From Trogon surrucura (lineage: Eukaryota > Chordata > Aves > Trogoniformes > Trogonidae), in the NCBI GenBank assembly GCA_020746105.1, contig CM036633.1, positions 7,486,501 to 7,550,500 on the forward strand: a DNA stretch of 64,000 nt, given 5' to 3'. Shown here in pieces: positions 13,386 to 25,030 of the stretch. The notes under the pieces were generated by a model. That model saw only the letters and a list, made by a program, of their open reading frames with translations, searched no databases and had not been told where the DNA came from. The translations under genes and the position numbers were made by a program. Each line of letters starts with the position of its first letter. The stretch's first letter is position 1.

Positions 13386-13929
13386 GCAGAACCTTGTGCA
13401 ACCCATATAAATACACTTCCACTCTTGTGTGTTGTTTGAAAAACTATTTAATACTGAAACACTGATTCTGGAATGACTACTCCATGTGCTATGGAAAGCA
13501 AGAAAGAGGGGGAGGGATACACCACCCTTGTACCAAGGAGAGAGATGATCCCTCTTCTCATCACATCAGATCAGGGGGGCTGGAAAGAGTATTTCTCCAA
13601 CCCCCATTTGACGTGACTTAACGTGACTCTTGTGCATACTCTCTTCAATGAATCCTCTCTATTCAGGAGAGCACTTTAGGTCCTGCTTTCCTTTACACAC
13701 AGAAATGTAAATGCTTTCCACATCTGAGGCTTATGCTTGTAAAGTAAAAATGATGTATTGACTTATTTGGTGATCTCATGGTCAGAGGAAAGGTCTCTGT
13801 GCAAACTGCACTTTCTGTGTTATTTTGAAGTCTGGCTGTTGCAGGCTCTGAGTACCAAAAAGAGAGATCTGCAAGTTTCAGAGCTTCAGTTCTCCTCCTT
13901 TGAAGTCCTAACATCAAAATTATGAGGAC

Positions 13930-14076
13930 TTGGAGGCCCCATCCTTGGAGACATTCAAGGTCAGGCTTGATGGGGCTCTGAGCACCCTGATTTAGTTAAA
14001 GATCTCACTGCAGGGAGGTTGGACTAGATGACCTCTGAAGGTCCGTTCCAGCCCAAGGCATTCTGTGTTTCTATAT
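13930..14076 (+). mobile_element. CR1 LINE, truncated 3' end
   Basis: The sequence contains CR1 3' hallmarks in order: a CCATCCTTGGAGACATTCAA block, TTGGACTAGATGACCTCTGA at about 14019-14038, GGTCCGTTCCAGCCCAA, and a degenerate terminal octamer repeat (ATTCTGTG, TTTCTAT). CR1 is the dominant LINE of birds and inserts mostly as short 5'-truncated copies, as here. It contains no coding capacity. Confidence 0.9.
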
Positions 14077-16196
14077 CTCAAAATAAAAGCTTTATTTATA
14101 ATGAATCTAGTTTATGTACTGTTACAGTTGTTTTTAAAATAGTAATTTTAACTATGCCTCAAAAATCTATTCTTAAAATTTTTTGTTTTCTAGAAACATT
14201 GTATGAGACTTGAAAGAGCCGTTTTGGCCATCTTTGGCATTTCAATGCCATTTTGCTTTATGCAGATACACACGAACAGCATTTTGCTATTGTAAGCTGG
14301 CATGTGCTGCTTGAACTATAGCATTTTCATGGTTTTCTTCCATATCTGCTGGAATTTCTACTAAATTACCATCTTTTTATGAAAATTATATTAAAGAAAA
14401 ACATCCAATTTCATTGTTCTACATCCAGAATGGAGATCAGAATAAGGATTTCATTTTGAACAAATATGGATTGTTATACTTAAAAATTAAAACTAAATCC
14501 CTTTTGATTTCTAACCCCTCCTCATATTATAGTCAATGAATATTGTTTAATTTTCACCACTGGTATTATGTATTGTTGTGGGTTTTATTTCCCCTTTTTT
14601 TTCTTGCTGCCTTCTACTAATCAGGATTGTGATTCAGACCAAACTGGTGATTTTTTACTAAGGGTAAATATGTGTAAGGGACAGACCTCATTACAGGGGG
14701 TCAATAATCTGACCATGCAGAGTTATGGTTGTACACCTTGCTCCCAGCCAAGCTGGTTTCTTAGGCTAAGAGTGAGGAGTTAACGTAGATAAAGCCTAAG
14801 GACCCTGATATCCTCCATAGGCCTGGATATCTCAGGCCATTTGTAAAAATGTCAGACAATGGTGCAGGTCAGAGCAGCAGCTGTGATGGTCTGTGCCTGA
14901 TACACTTTGCTGTGCTGTGCATAGTCCTGTGATTGGGGACTTTTCAAGAAAGTGCAAAATCTAATGCTAGGTCCTTTTTCTTGTGTTCTGCAAATCAGAA
15001 GAGCGCACAAACTACCAAATCATAGGCAAGGTTGGGTGGCATCTTCTGACGTTCACGGATGAAGCTGGGTTGCTCTGTGTGTCTGGCCATAGGAACTTGA
15101 TGTATTGGCCCAGATGAAGGCACTGTGTTGCAATATGTCTTGTTGCAAATCCTGATCCTTTCCATAAGGATAGCTTATGCTTTTGGTGCTAAAGAGTTAT
15201 TAGGTAAATCATGTGAATGATACTGGGATCAAGTTTTGAAAATCAGACTCACCTCTGAAAAGCACAGCTTGGAACCTCCTTGACCAGCAGTTTCTCACAC
15301 TTTTAGGATGAATGCTCCATACACACTTATGCTAGATATGATAACGTCTGCTACTAATTCTTCTCCCTTTGGGAAGGACTTGACTTTCTGAATTGACAGT
15401 ATATATACTGATGTTATACACTTGGTATAATTGCTCTACCAATATTTCCTTTATAAATTCAAATGGCTTCCTTCCGGGATCATACCAAATCACCCTGCAA
15501 AGACCAGCTGATCTTTGTTTACAAGCATGCTGAAGCTGTCTTCAGGTGTACCTGTCTTCCTCCATTGACTATGGAGGAGGTCTAGCTTACAAACTCTGCA
15601 GTTTAGTTTTGCAGATATTGTTGCACCTAAATTAGCTTACGTGAGTGACTCCAGGGTTGTGCGGTGTTGTATGTGATGGACTTTGTGCTTCTTCCAAGTT
15701 CAGCAGCTTTGTTTATTTCTTTGCTGTCTCACAGTTCCCTTTCTCTCTAAAGCATAAGCCTTTCTGGCTTTCATTTGTAATAACCACTAATTATTTTCAG
15801 GGGCAGATGTATTGTGCAGTCCTGATGTGGCCATTGCTGTAGCAACGTCTCTGTTTGCAACAAAAGCAAGTGCTGCATTCCTTGCAAATAGGACTAAGCT
15901 TGTCATAAGGGCAGGCTATCACAAGTTCATTTGAACAAGATGATTTTCTGCTAGCCTTATACTACGGGCTGTTTGGACAAAGGATTGGCAACAGCTCTGT
16001 AGACTGGTCTTAGCCAACAAATGATGGTGGAGTTTGTGAATCTGATCAAACTTTGACAACCCAGAACTTACTTGAAATGCATTTCTTGTCATTGCTGGAG
16101 GAAAAAAAAAAAAAAGAAGAAGAAAGAAAAAACAGCACTGAAGGGAGTTGTCACACAAAAGTGTGTGGTATGAACTTGGGGACCTAAAAAATCAAT
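14077..16196. other. Non-coding sequence, no supported gene
   Basis: No recognisable gene. A purine-rich simple tract lies at about 16097-16132. A 14-base perfect palindrome, CAGTATATATACTG, occurs at about 15400. A short splice-like segment on the minus strand near 15250 ends at a good donor (AGAG|GTGAGT on minus) but has only a weak acceptor. Confidence 0.55.
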
Positions 16197-16234
16197 CATG
16201 GCAATTATTTTACTAAATTATTTTAAACTGTAGT

Positions 16235-16639
16235 GTGTCCAGAAGTCTTTCTGTTAAATGTCTGCTGTCACAGCAACAAGCTGTGCTGTTTCCATCTCTG
16301 ACCTTTTTCATGTTAAAATGCGTGTCAGTATGTAAAACAGAAGCACTCCATGCAGAAGATGACTGTAGCGGTGCTTTGCTTTGCTGCACTGAAGGTCCTG
16401 GAGATACATATTTTGCAGGAAATGAGTATAATAGGACAATTCGCCATTTAGTTAGAGGGAAAAAAAAACACCAACAACAAGCAAAGGTTGCTTTCTTCAA
16501 CATTTGTTTTGTCATGTTCATTTTTGCTATGATATATTTGAGGGAACAGAATGGAAGACTTAAGTGGCACATGCAGAGAATGGATGACTTGATGATGAAG
16601 TGTGAAATGACCATTAAAGCACTGACCGTTTATCCCTAA
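16235..16639 (+). other. Open frame with a hydrophobic segment, probably chance
   Basis: A 134-codon frame is open. Its second half contains a basic stretch (GKKKHQQQAK), then a strongly hydrophobic segment of about 18 residues (FFNICFVMFIFAMIYL) and a charged, helix-prone tail. This would be a plausible small single-pass membrane protein. However, the minus strand is open over almost the same interval (133 codons), there is no recognisable family, and no splice or polyadenylation context supports a gene. A decayed retrocopy is possible but cannot be shown. Confidence 0.12.
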
Positions 16640-19600
16640 TACTCTATTTGGAGTCGAGATCTAAGTGAAACGAGTTTAGTGGTTGCAGCTGAGTACCTAG
16701 TGGACAGGAGTCCATATGTCATAGAAATCTAAATCAGCTGGTGCAGTTTAACATCAATAATGGCATTGATTCTGAAGAGGTGTGGGTCAGACTAATGGAT
16801 AACAACATTAAGGATGTGAAGAGCCTTGAGGAAGATTTGGGGAAACAACTGGGATGTTTTCAGAGTAGGTCCTAGGGTTTTGTTTTCCAATTCTGCTCAC
16901 ATGAAGGTGTGCATTGCCCTAGCAGTTACCCTTGGGTTCTCTAGATTTGTGTTTTCTGCTTGTGGGTTGCACTTGAATGTAGTTTCCTAAATCATATGTA
17001 CAATTGCAGAAACTCTGAATGTCAGGTCTTATTTTACTCCTGCAATTTCCTTTTGTACTGCGGAAACTCCAGGGTGAGACTTGCTGTCTGGGCTGGACTA
17101 AAAGTTGTGGGGCTACATCCTTTGCTCATGCAAGTCAGTGCAGATGTGCCGGTTGCAGCGAACTGATGCCGGTTCACATCGGATGCCAGTTTGCACAATT
17201 TGTTTCTTTGCTTTGGGTGTGAATCTCGCTGTGCCCATAGTTGCCCATGTTTTTTAAGGCTACATTCATGAAAGTTTGTAAGAAACTTTATGATGCCTGA
17301 GTCAAGATGCTATCTGCTTAGGAATTTTTTATTATTATTTGTGCTCTGAGAAACCTATAGACCTTCATCAGGTGTTACAGTTTCTTCCTTTTCAGATTTA
17401 GGTTGATCATTAATGAAGAATAGTATATAGTGGTAAGTCACAGAGACATTTTATCCATTCTGGGAAAGAACGGATGGAGATACATATATAGATATATATA
17501 AAAATATGTATCCCCTTTCCCAGTAGTTTAACCTGGAAATTTCTAGAAAAATAATGAAATAATATATAGTTATTCAATTTCATCAAGATGGTGTCATGCA
17601 CAAAAGTAAATGCTTGTACCTTTCAGGGTACTAACCAGAGAGTGGAGAAATTTCAGTGTTCCATGTTTGAGCAGCATGTGCTGCACAATGTCAGGTAATT
17701 CGTTCAGCCTCCTCTTGCTGTAGGCTGAACTTGAGGGAAGTACGTGTAAAGGTGATGTCCATTTGTGATGTAAACTCGCTGTAGCACATTTTGTATTCTC
17801 TGAGATCAGAGTGGAGGAAGAAGGGCAAGTAGCTTTGTTGGAATCAGTGGGAAGAAGAAAACGTTGGTTTGTGCCTGTCTTTTAGTCATGCAGAAGTAGT
17901 CATTTAGACTGATTAATGTATTTCAAGCAAAACAAAACAAAAAGATCTGTACAAGCTTGTGAAATGGTTTATGTATGCAAACGCGTATTAGCTGGCAGTG
18001 TGGGCATGCCAGCACAAATGTGTCTGAGCAGGTATGAAGGAAACTGATTCAGATTTGCAGCATTTTTTGTTTTTAGTTTAGCTTTATATTGGTTTTACAC
18101 TACCTTAACTTGTGTATGAAACTGCAGCCAGAAAAACTGCCATCGGATCAGGTTGTGATCATTCCTCCAGCTAGAAATACCACTCCCGTGGGGGAAGGAA
18201 AAAAAAAAAAAAAAGTGTGTGATACATAGCTGTCCAAGATCATAGAATATGCTTTCAGGGTTTGGCCGGAGAAGCTGCAAGTGTTGCTGCCCAGGGCAGC
18301 TTGTCAGGAACTCCACCATCAGGGGGAGCGGCACCAATGATGCTGCAGAGCAAAGTCAGCCAGATCTGCCCAAACCCTCCTCCCAAACCATTGATGCCTG
18401 GGTGGAGAATTCTGCACTAAAATAGATAAAGAGTTCTTCTGTGATCCACCCTGTCAGCTCTGCTATGGGGGATGTACCTGCAGCAGTGGGGGCTGTGACA
18501 CTGGTGACTGGCAAATTGAACGCTTGTTCAGGTCCTAAATAAAGAGAGGTGTGTGTGTGTGAGATTGTGTAGGGGGGTGTGTAATATCATAATGAATATA
18601 TTGCCATGTGTGCCGTAAAATTTAAACTTAGCGATACATAATGCAAGAGCATGCTTTCTCACTTTATTTTGGTATCTGGAAAGTTTCAGCACTGGCATCA
18701 TATCAATATTTATTAATGCATTGTGAACTAGAACCTGTGATTATTACTCATGCTATCTCATACTTTACAAGCTTCAACTCTGAAGAATAAAATCACATCT
18801 GCTTTTGCTCTTCCCATATTTTATTCAATGTTTTAACAGCTTTGCCGTAAATATCTCATCCATTACGATTCAGTTGTGACTGTATCAACTTCACATCTCC
18901 TGTTTTATTGCTGTCATTATAGTTAAACAACGCACTGTTAATTCTGTTAACTAACAAGTTCATTGTTCTCAGTAGTCAGCAATCTCTGTTTGTTGAGTCC
19001 ACAGTGTTACTGGTTGTAAATCAATCCTGGGGACTGAGTGAAGTGTTTTCCTTCATTTGGAAAATGAAGATATGTTCTTTGTAAAGGCTGATTAATAAAA
19101 GGTTAATTGTGATCCTAGATAATAAGGCTTGCGTGGTAATTCTGATTTAACGAGAACAAAAACAGTGATATCTATTCTCTTCAGCTCCCGTTACATCAGT
19201 TTTCTTATACGCTGAATGTTAAAAGTTGTAAACTTAATGCTGTGGAGGAGAAGGGAACCACTAGAAAGAATATTAGAGAATCATGGCAAGCGGAATGACC
19301 AACATGTTCATGAGTGGCTTTGTGTTAGAGCCTAGTGTTTCTGGGGAGAAAGAAATGGTTAAAAGACATGCATGTCATTAGATATAAAGAAAAAGAAGAT
19401 ACAGTGGATTTATGAGACCTGGATTTCTGCTTTGGGAAAGACTAGAATAAAGAGGGGTAAAAAAAAAGGTGGAAATGCTGATGGGAGCAGTAGAAAGTGA
19501 AGGCAGCCAGTGAGGGAAGGAAACTGAAATTTAGAAAGGGGAACCACAAAGGAGGTAGCATGGAGGAGGAGAGATAATTGGGATGTCATATGCTGAGCAG

Positions 19601-21680
19601 AGGTAAATGGACAAAAAATGGTATTTTAAAAACCTGAAGGCTTCACTATGTTTTAAGACCTGCTTCAGCCTTGCCAGCACTGTTCAGTGCAATACATCTC
19701 TGCTTCTGCAGCTGGTGTGCAGGAGCACGCTCAGGTCCTCCTCTTCCTCACTCCTTCCCACTGTTGGGGCAAAGAGGATGGGCAGCAGCTCTGTGGGGTC
19801 TGCACCTTCCTAAGCAAGGAACGTAACAGGGTGGCACACTGCTATAAGGGAGAAAACAAAGGGGAGGGCATGCTAAATATGTCAGAGGTGGGCCTGAGCC
19901 ACACCAGTGAAAAAACAGTTCTTTTGCCTCTTGTCCTGCTAGGCTTAAAACTACTGACATTTTTTGAACTGCTGTAGTTTGGTCTATCTGAGAGTGAATA
20001 TCTGCAGAGAACAGTACCTGTCCTTTTTAGGATATGTGAGTCAATTGATTTCACAACATGAGTAAGCCTGTCTTCTTTTGAGAAATATGTAGTCATTAGA
20101 TCTAATTTTTTTTAATGTACAATTCCTAAAGAAAAATATACCTCACTTGCGGTTTGAAAGCTGTCTCTTGAGAAATCTTGCATGCCTGGTGATCATTTGA
20201 ATTCCTTGCAGTCCTTAACTTGCAGCCTGTGCGTTAGAAATCATTTTAAATGAATTGAATAAAATTCACAAATGTTATGTGCCAGAGTATGATGAACTCA
20301 AAGGAAATATGACTCAAATGTATTTTTTTCTTTTCTTTTTATTGTTGTAAATAGGAATGGACAAATACAGCTTTAATGACACATTTCTGAACGAGATTTT
20401 ATTGGTCTGTTATCGCAGGTAGTGTGTAATGCCTTGTTTAAATTGACTGGTCACTATTTGTTAAATTTTTGTGCAATTATAAATGCGTAATAGGGAATAA
20501 CTGCAGAAAGATCAAGGACTGCCCTTGGAATTGCATATATGGATTAATTTTAGAATTAATTCCTCCTTTAGGAAATTAAAACCTTTTTTTTTTTTTTACT
20601 GAGATTATTTTTTTAAGTCTTTTTAATTGGATAGGTTGGGGGAGTGATGTTTTGTCTTAGCTTTGGTTTGTGGCTGCAGGCTGGAAAAGTTACTGTCCAC
20701 AGCTTGCCTGCTTGCTTCTAAGTAAATGCAGTCCCATCATCTGGTTTGAAATGGACATGTAGGAGGAGATGTCTTCTCCATTTTCAGCACCTTACATCTC
20801 TTTAGTCACTACGGTGGGCCTAGGAGGAGTAACTCAGACGTTTCTTTCAGACATTAGAAGAAAAGTGAGAAGAGGGTTTTGATTCATGGAATTCTGTGCC
20901 CACCCCAGAGCACGTGGGGACCACGTGGCAGCTGGAGTGGAGCCTCGGGACTCAGGGTGCTCAGGGTGCCCGGGTCCTGCTTTGGTGCAGTCAGGGTCTT
21001 CGGTGCCGGGTACAGCCGAGCGGGATGTTTGTGCCATGGGATGCTGGTTTCATTACTCTGTACAAATTGCACTACAAGTTCTGTCAGTGTAAACCAGGCA
21101 TTGTTCTTTATGTCATGTCCTTGTCTTTAGAACAAAATACCGGGGTTTAGGTCTGTTGACAAAGGAAATAAAGAACCTGAGAGTGCAGTGGAAAAGTGAG
21201 CACACAGAAGGCCACTTTTTACCTTCATATTCTCTCAACTGTTAAGTTTGTTTGTCTATGGCAAGCTTGGGACAATGTCCCTTCGCTGAGCTCTGTGTGT
21301 TTCTGTAAAATTAATAATTGGAGAGGGAGTCCACTAATTCCCATCTCTCCATTTGGAACTTAGTCTGAGGTAATGTATCAAGCTAAACACGCGATGTATC
21401 TCGGCTCAGCAGCAATCATTTCAGCTCTTAGTACTACTTTTTAAATTGAATTTAAACATGGAACAAGAATTGTGTGAAACGGTTTGGCATTTGATTCACA
21501 AGTGTGTTGAGATCCATTTTGTTGATGCTGAATCTGCATCAACACTGAAGTTCCCAATAAAACTCATAAAAATCACACTCCCATCTTGAGATTTGAATGA
21601 GGTTGAAGTTTGATTCATTTACTCAAAATAACCCATTGGCTTCTTTGACTTCGTTGGGGGTTGTCCTGTAGCTGAAGGAT
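16640..21680. other. Non-coding sequence with simple repeats
   Basis: No supported gene. It contains a poly(A) tract at about 18198-18214. An inverted repeat with 7-base arms (17991-17997 and 18007-18013, GCTGGCA/TGCCAGC, 9-base loop) is present. AATAAA at about 18538 is followed by a GT-rich run to about 18565, which resembles a polyadenylation site with a downstream element, but no upstream transcript is visible. A GC-richer patch lies at about 20890-21030. Confidence 0.5.
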
Positions 21681-21830
21681 AGACCTGGGAGCTCTAGGAT
21701 TGGTTTCTCTCTCAGTCATAGATTTGTGTGTAACCTGAGGGTATGTCATTCAGGTGCTGTACTCTGGGTTCAGTGATGATAATAATGCTTCTCTACTTTA
21801 TATGAGTATTAGGATACATTAATTTCTTAA
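21681..21830 (+). repeat. Near full-length MIR-like SINE
   Basis: The order of motifs follows MIR: AGACCTGGGAGCTCTA (5' part), a CTCTCAGTCATAGATTTGTGTG stretch (tRNA-like to core boundary), TAACCTGAGGG with TGTCATTCAGG (core), a GGTTCAGTGATGATAATAAT block and an A/T-rich tail containing GAGTATTAGGATACATTAAT. The match is diverged but collinear over about 150 bases, so the call does not rest on one motif. Confidence 0.6.
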
Positions 21831-22230
21831 TATTCATCATCTGAAAAGTACTGTATTTCATAGGTGGATGAAATTAAATAGCAAAGGGAAGGAGGAAGAG
21901 ATTCATACAATTCTGAGAGGATGGTTACCTTAAGTTTCCTTTTCAGCTTTTTAATATTCTTCAAGATTTTAGCTGATTTCACAAGAGCCCTTGTTACCTT
22001 TATTATAAAATTTTGTTCTGTGGAATTCTGGGTGGTCTGATATTCATCTTGGGGAATGCAGTTCTGAAAAGAAACGCACACAAGGTGGGAGGGATTGCAT
22101 ATCACACAGCACTTAGACCAAGATTTGCGACGTCAAGAATTTTCTGCTGTATAAACATTAAGGGCTCTAACCCTGAACTTGAGAAGTATTCAATTTTCAT
22201 CTTCTCTTAACTGATCTAGACGTACTGTTT

Positions 22231-22360
22231 CACAATCACAGAATTGCAGAATTACTGAGACTGGAAAAGACCTCTGAGATCACCAAGTCCAGCCTGTGAC
22301 CCAACACCACCACATTGGCTAGACCACGGCAGTAAGTGCCACATCCAGCCTTTCACTTGG
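22231..22360 (-). mobile_element. CR1 LINE, truncated 3' end, reverse orientation
   Basis: Read on the plus strand, it starts with the complement of the CR1 tail (CACAATCACAGAATTGCAGA), then GGAAAAGACCTCTGAGATCA, CCAAGTCCAGCC and AGTAAGTGCCACATCCAGCC. This is the reverse complement of the standard CR1 3' end. It is short and 5'-truncated with no coding capacity. Confidence 0.88.
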
Positions 22361-24360
22361 TAACACAGGAGTGGGTTCTGCAAACATCAGTGGGTATAGG
22401 GTAGCACTTGCTCTCAACATTTCCCCAGCCTGCACTGGGACAGACGTGTTATTTGCCTGAAGGAGGGGATAACACTCCCATGTTTGCCTAAGCAGAGCAG
22501 CAGCTCTGGTAAGGTGGTAGACATCCACTTTGCTCCATTGATGTAGCTGAAAAGAACTGACCAAGAAAGGTGTTCTTTTGGAGCCGGCTCCATAGCTGGA
22601 AAGAAACTGTAGTGATTATTGTTTAAATCCACTTCCCTATCTCCTGATTGGCTTCTACACTTATAACATGTTAAACTTCAGGCCTTTGATGGCCAGTGGG
22701 AAGCAAGTGTGTACTAATCCTGAAGTGTAGGTCTGAGAAGGGATCACTGCCACAGCCTGTCTGGAGCTAGGTCACAGCTCAGAACAGGTATTTGCCCGGA
22801 GGTGACCTCCAGAATGGGCAACGCTTTGTGCGTTTGGGAAGGTTATTAATCTATGCCAAACACGTGATCACATGTGAGGGTTGTACTTTGTATTATTTAA
22901 TTTCATTCCAATTATTCCAGAAAAAAACAATTAAGAAAATGAATAATTATAAAAGTAAGGTCAACTCAATTTTCTCTACTAATGTTTTTAGTTACTGGAC
23001 TCATTATTGCTAATTTCTTTCATAATCTTTGCCATCTAACCTCATTTGTTTCATTGCTAAGTGGCAAGAAGGGAGCATCATAAAACTTCAGTGAAAACAA
23101 AGCAGAAAAATCATGTCATTTTAGTGATTTCCTGAGAAAGTAATTATCTGTTGTTAACCTTTATGGAAAGAACTCTTCTGATCATCTTCAATGTAGCTGT
23201 TAAATTTTCATCTTTCCATTTCTGATTGCAATTTTCCATATTAAAAACATATAGCTAGGTAGATATAGTAATACCACATCATCTTTTTCTTCTACTAATT
23301 ATATAATTAATTTCTAAAGTACTTGAAACAGTATTTAGAACCTAAGGCTGCTCCCTATTTAGTATATAATCTAAAAAAGTAAGAAATTTCATAGCACCGA
23401 ATGTTAAACATTTTTTTTTGACTGAATAATTCATTTGGGCTCATAAAACTGCCTTGTATTTTCTTTCTGTAATATTTGACATCTGAACCAATGGGAGACT
23501 TTCTGCTGGGGGTGACAAATAAGAGTGTTTCCTCTAATCCTGTAAATTAGTATGCAGGGACAAATGCCCCCAGTTTTTGGAAGGCTTATTGAATTCAGTG
23601 GTGTCCAGTGGGGGGGGCCACCTGTATACAAGAAGTTGTTAGGCTTCATTCTTTGTTTTGTGTTTCCATCCAGAAAACAAAGAAGATGGAGGAGGTAACC
23701 TTTGAAATACGATGTAGGTGGTAGAGAGGAAGATTCAGATTCTAGTATTTTATTCGCGTTCTATTAAAATGAATGCCAGTAACTTTCACTTAGCAGGAAT
23801 GTATATTATTATGTAATAATCCTCTAATGAAACTTCAAAATAGCAAAAATAATATTTTTCTTTCTGTAGGTGAGCTACAAAGTTGGTTTTTTTCTGTTTC
23901 TTCAGGTTTAGGGGTTTTGGTTTTTTTTACAAATCTGTGAGCAGGGTTTGAATGTCTGTACTAGCTATGCATAAATGGTGATGGATTTAGAATGAAACTC
24001 AAGGCTAAATCTGTTGAGTGGTATTGATATATATGGACAATAAATTTAATAACACCTTCATGTGGGCCTTTCTGAATTGTACAGAAACCATTATATAAAA
24101 AGTTAAGGTGAAGAAGAAACTCTTGTAGATGTTTAAAGGAGCATTTCCACATCGAGACGCCTAAATTAGAGCGGGTGAATGGAGGTCATGAACAGTCTTT
24201 CATTGCTGATGGATTTACTGAGAAGGAGGCAACTAGAAGAATGGCCTCCTTATAAATTTCTGTGATTCTCAGGATCCCAAGCAAAGGGGATTTTCTTTTT
24301 TTTTTTTCCCCACTTACTTTAATTTTTCAGTTCTAAATGTAATTAAAGGAAGATTTCCTC
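22361..24360. other. Non-coding sequence, no supported gene
   Basis: AT-rich with short T runs (about 23410 and 23920, and 24296-24310). No gene, RNA gene or transposon recognised. Confidence 0.55.
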
Positions 24361-25030
24361 TCCACCCCCTCTCTGGTCTGGCTGAGCTTCCATTGGGTAG
24401 CAGCAGGGTCGCTCGGTGTGGGGAGGGGACGGACACAGCGCCCGTAACCCTGTCGTGATTAGAGGAAGCAAAGAGAGCGAAGGGCAGCCTTGACCTGGGT
24501 GCTTAATAGCATTTATGTGAGGGTTTTGGCACAGAAGAGTGTCGGGCTAGGAAAAGGAATCCTCTACAGACTAAAGCAAACTATGCCTTTAAAAAACCAT
24601 GGGAGAGGGACAAGGATTGAGAATGAATACTGTGTGAAGTTACCAGCATCACCTTCAAGCTTCAGCAAAGCCCTGCCTGCGAGCTGCTCACTCGCTGCAT
24701 CACCACGCAGCAGCTCTGTGGGGAAGAACTCGATCCCTTCCCCACCTTCCCCTCTGCCATTTTACTCTCTCACCCACATGCTGCTATTCACCACCCTTCA
24801 CTCACCCGTGATGGCCTCCTGCAGCCTCTTCTCTGGAAAGACAAGAGAGATCAGGTTTAAGGGACACGGCTCCCCCCAGGCTCAGTCCTGCCTGCAGCAG
24901 AGGGATGAGCTCCGATGCTCCAGATGCGTGTGGGGTTGGGCACAGCTTTGGAGTTACCCTCCTACGACCATCCCGGTCCCACCCTGGCACCAAGGTTCCC
25001 ACACTGTTCTCCACTGCCTAGTGTAGAAGT
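24361..25030. other. GC-richer patch holding the longest open frame of the window
   Basis: A 178-codon frame (24490-25026, +) is open here because local GC raises the chance of long open frames. The translation is rich in Ser and Pro, with no domain, and its reverse strand also carries a 70-codon frame. CpG dinucleotides cluster at about 24408-24480. I read the frame as composition-driven, with a regulatory patch as an alternative. Confidence 0.35.

Noticed and set aside
15252-15297. Minus-strand segment ending in AGAG|GTGAGT
   Set aside because: The donor is excellent but the only in-frame acceptor is weak and would give a 46-base exon; single good donors are common by chance.
16213-16639. 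Frames of 134 (+) and 133 (-) codons on opposite strands
   Set aside because: Both strands are open over the same interval, which points to stop-poor composition rather than a gene. The hydrophobic segment alone is not enough.
18538-18570. AATAAA followed by GT-rich sequence, like a polyadenylation site
   Set aside because: No upstream exon or terminal open frame; AATAAA is frequent in AT-rich DNA.
24490-25026. 178-codon open frame, the longest in the window
   Set aside because: It sits in a GC-richer patch where stops are rare, has Ser/Pro-rich low-information sequence, no domain and no splice context.
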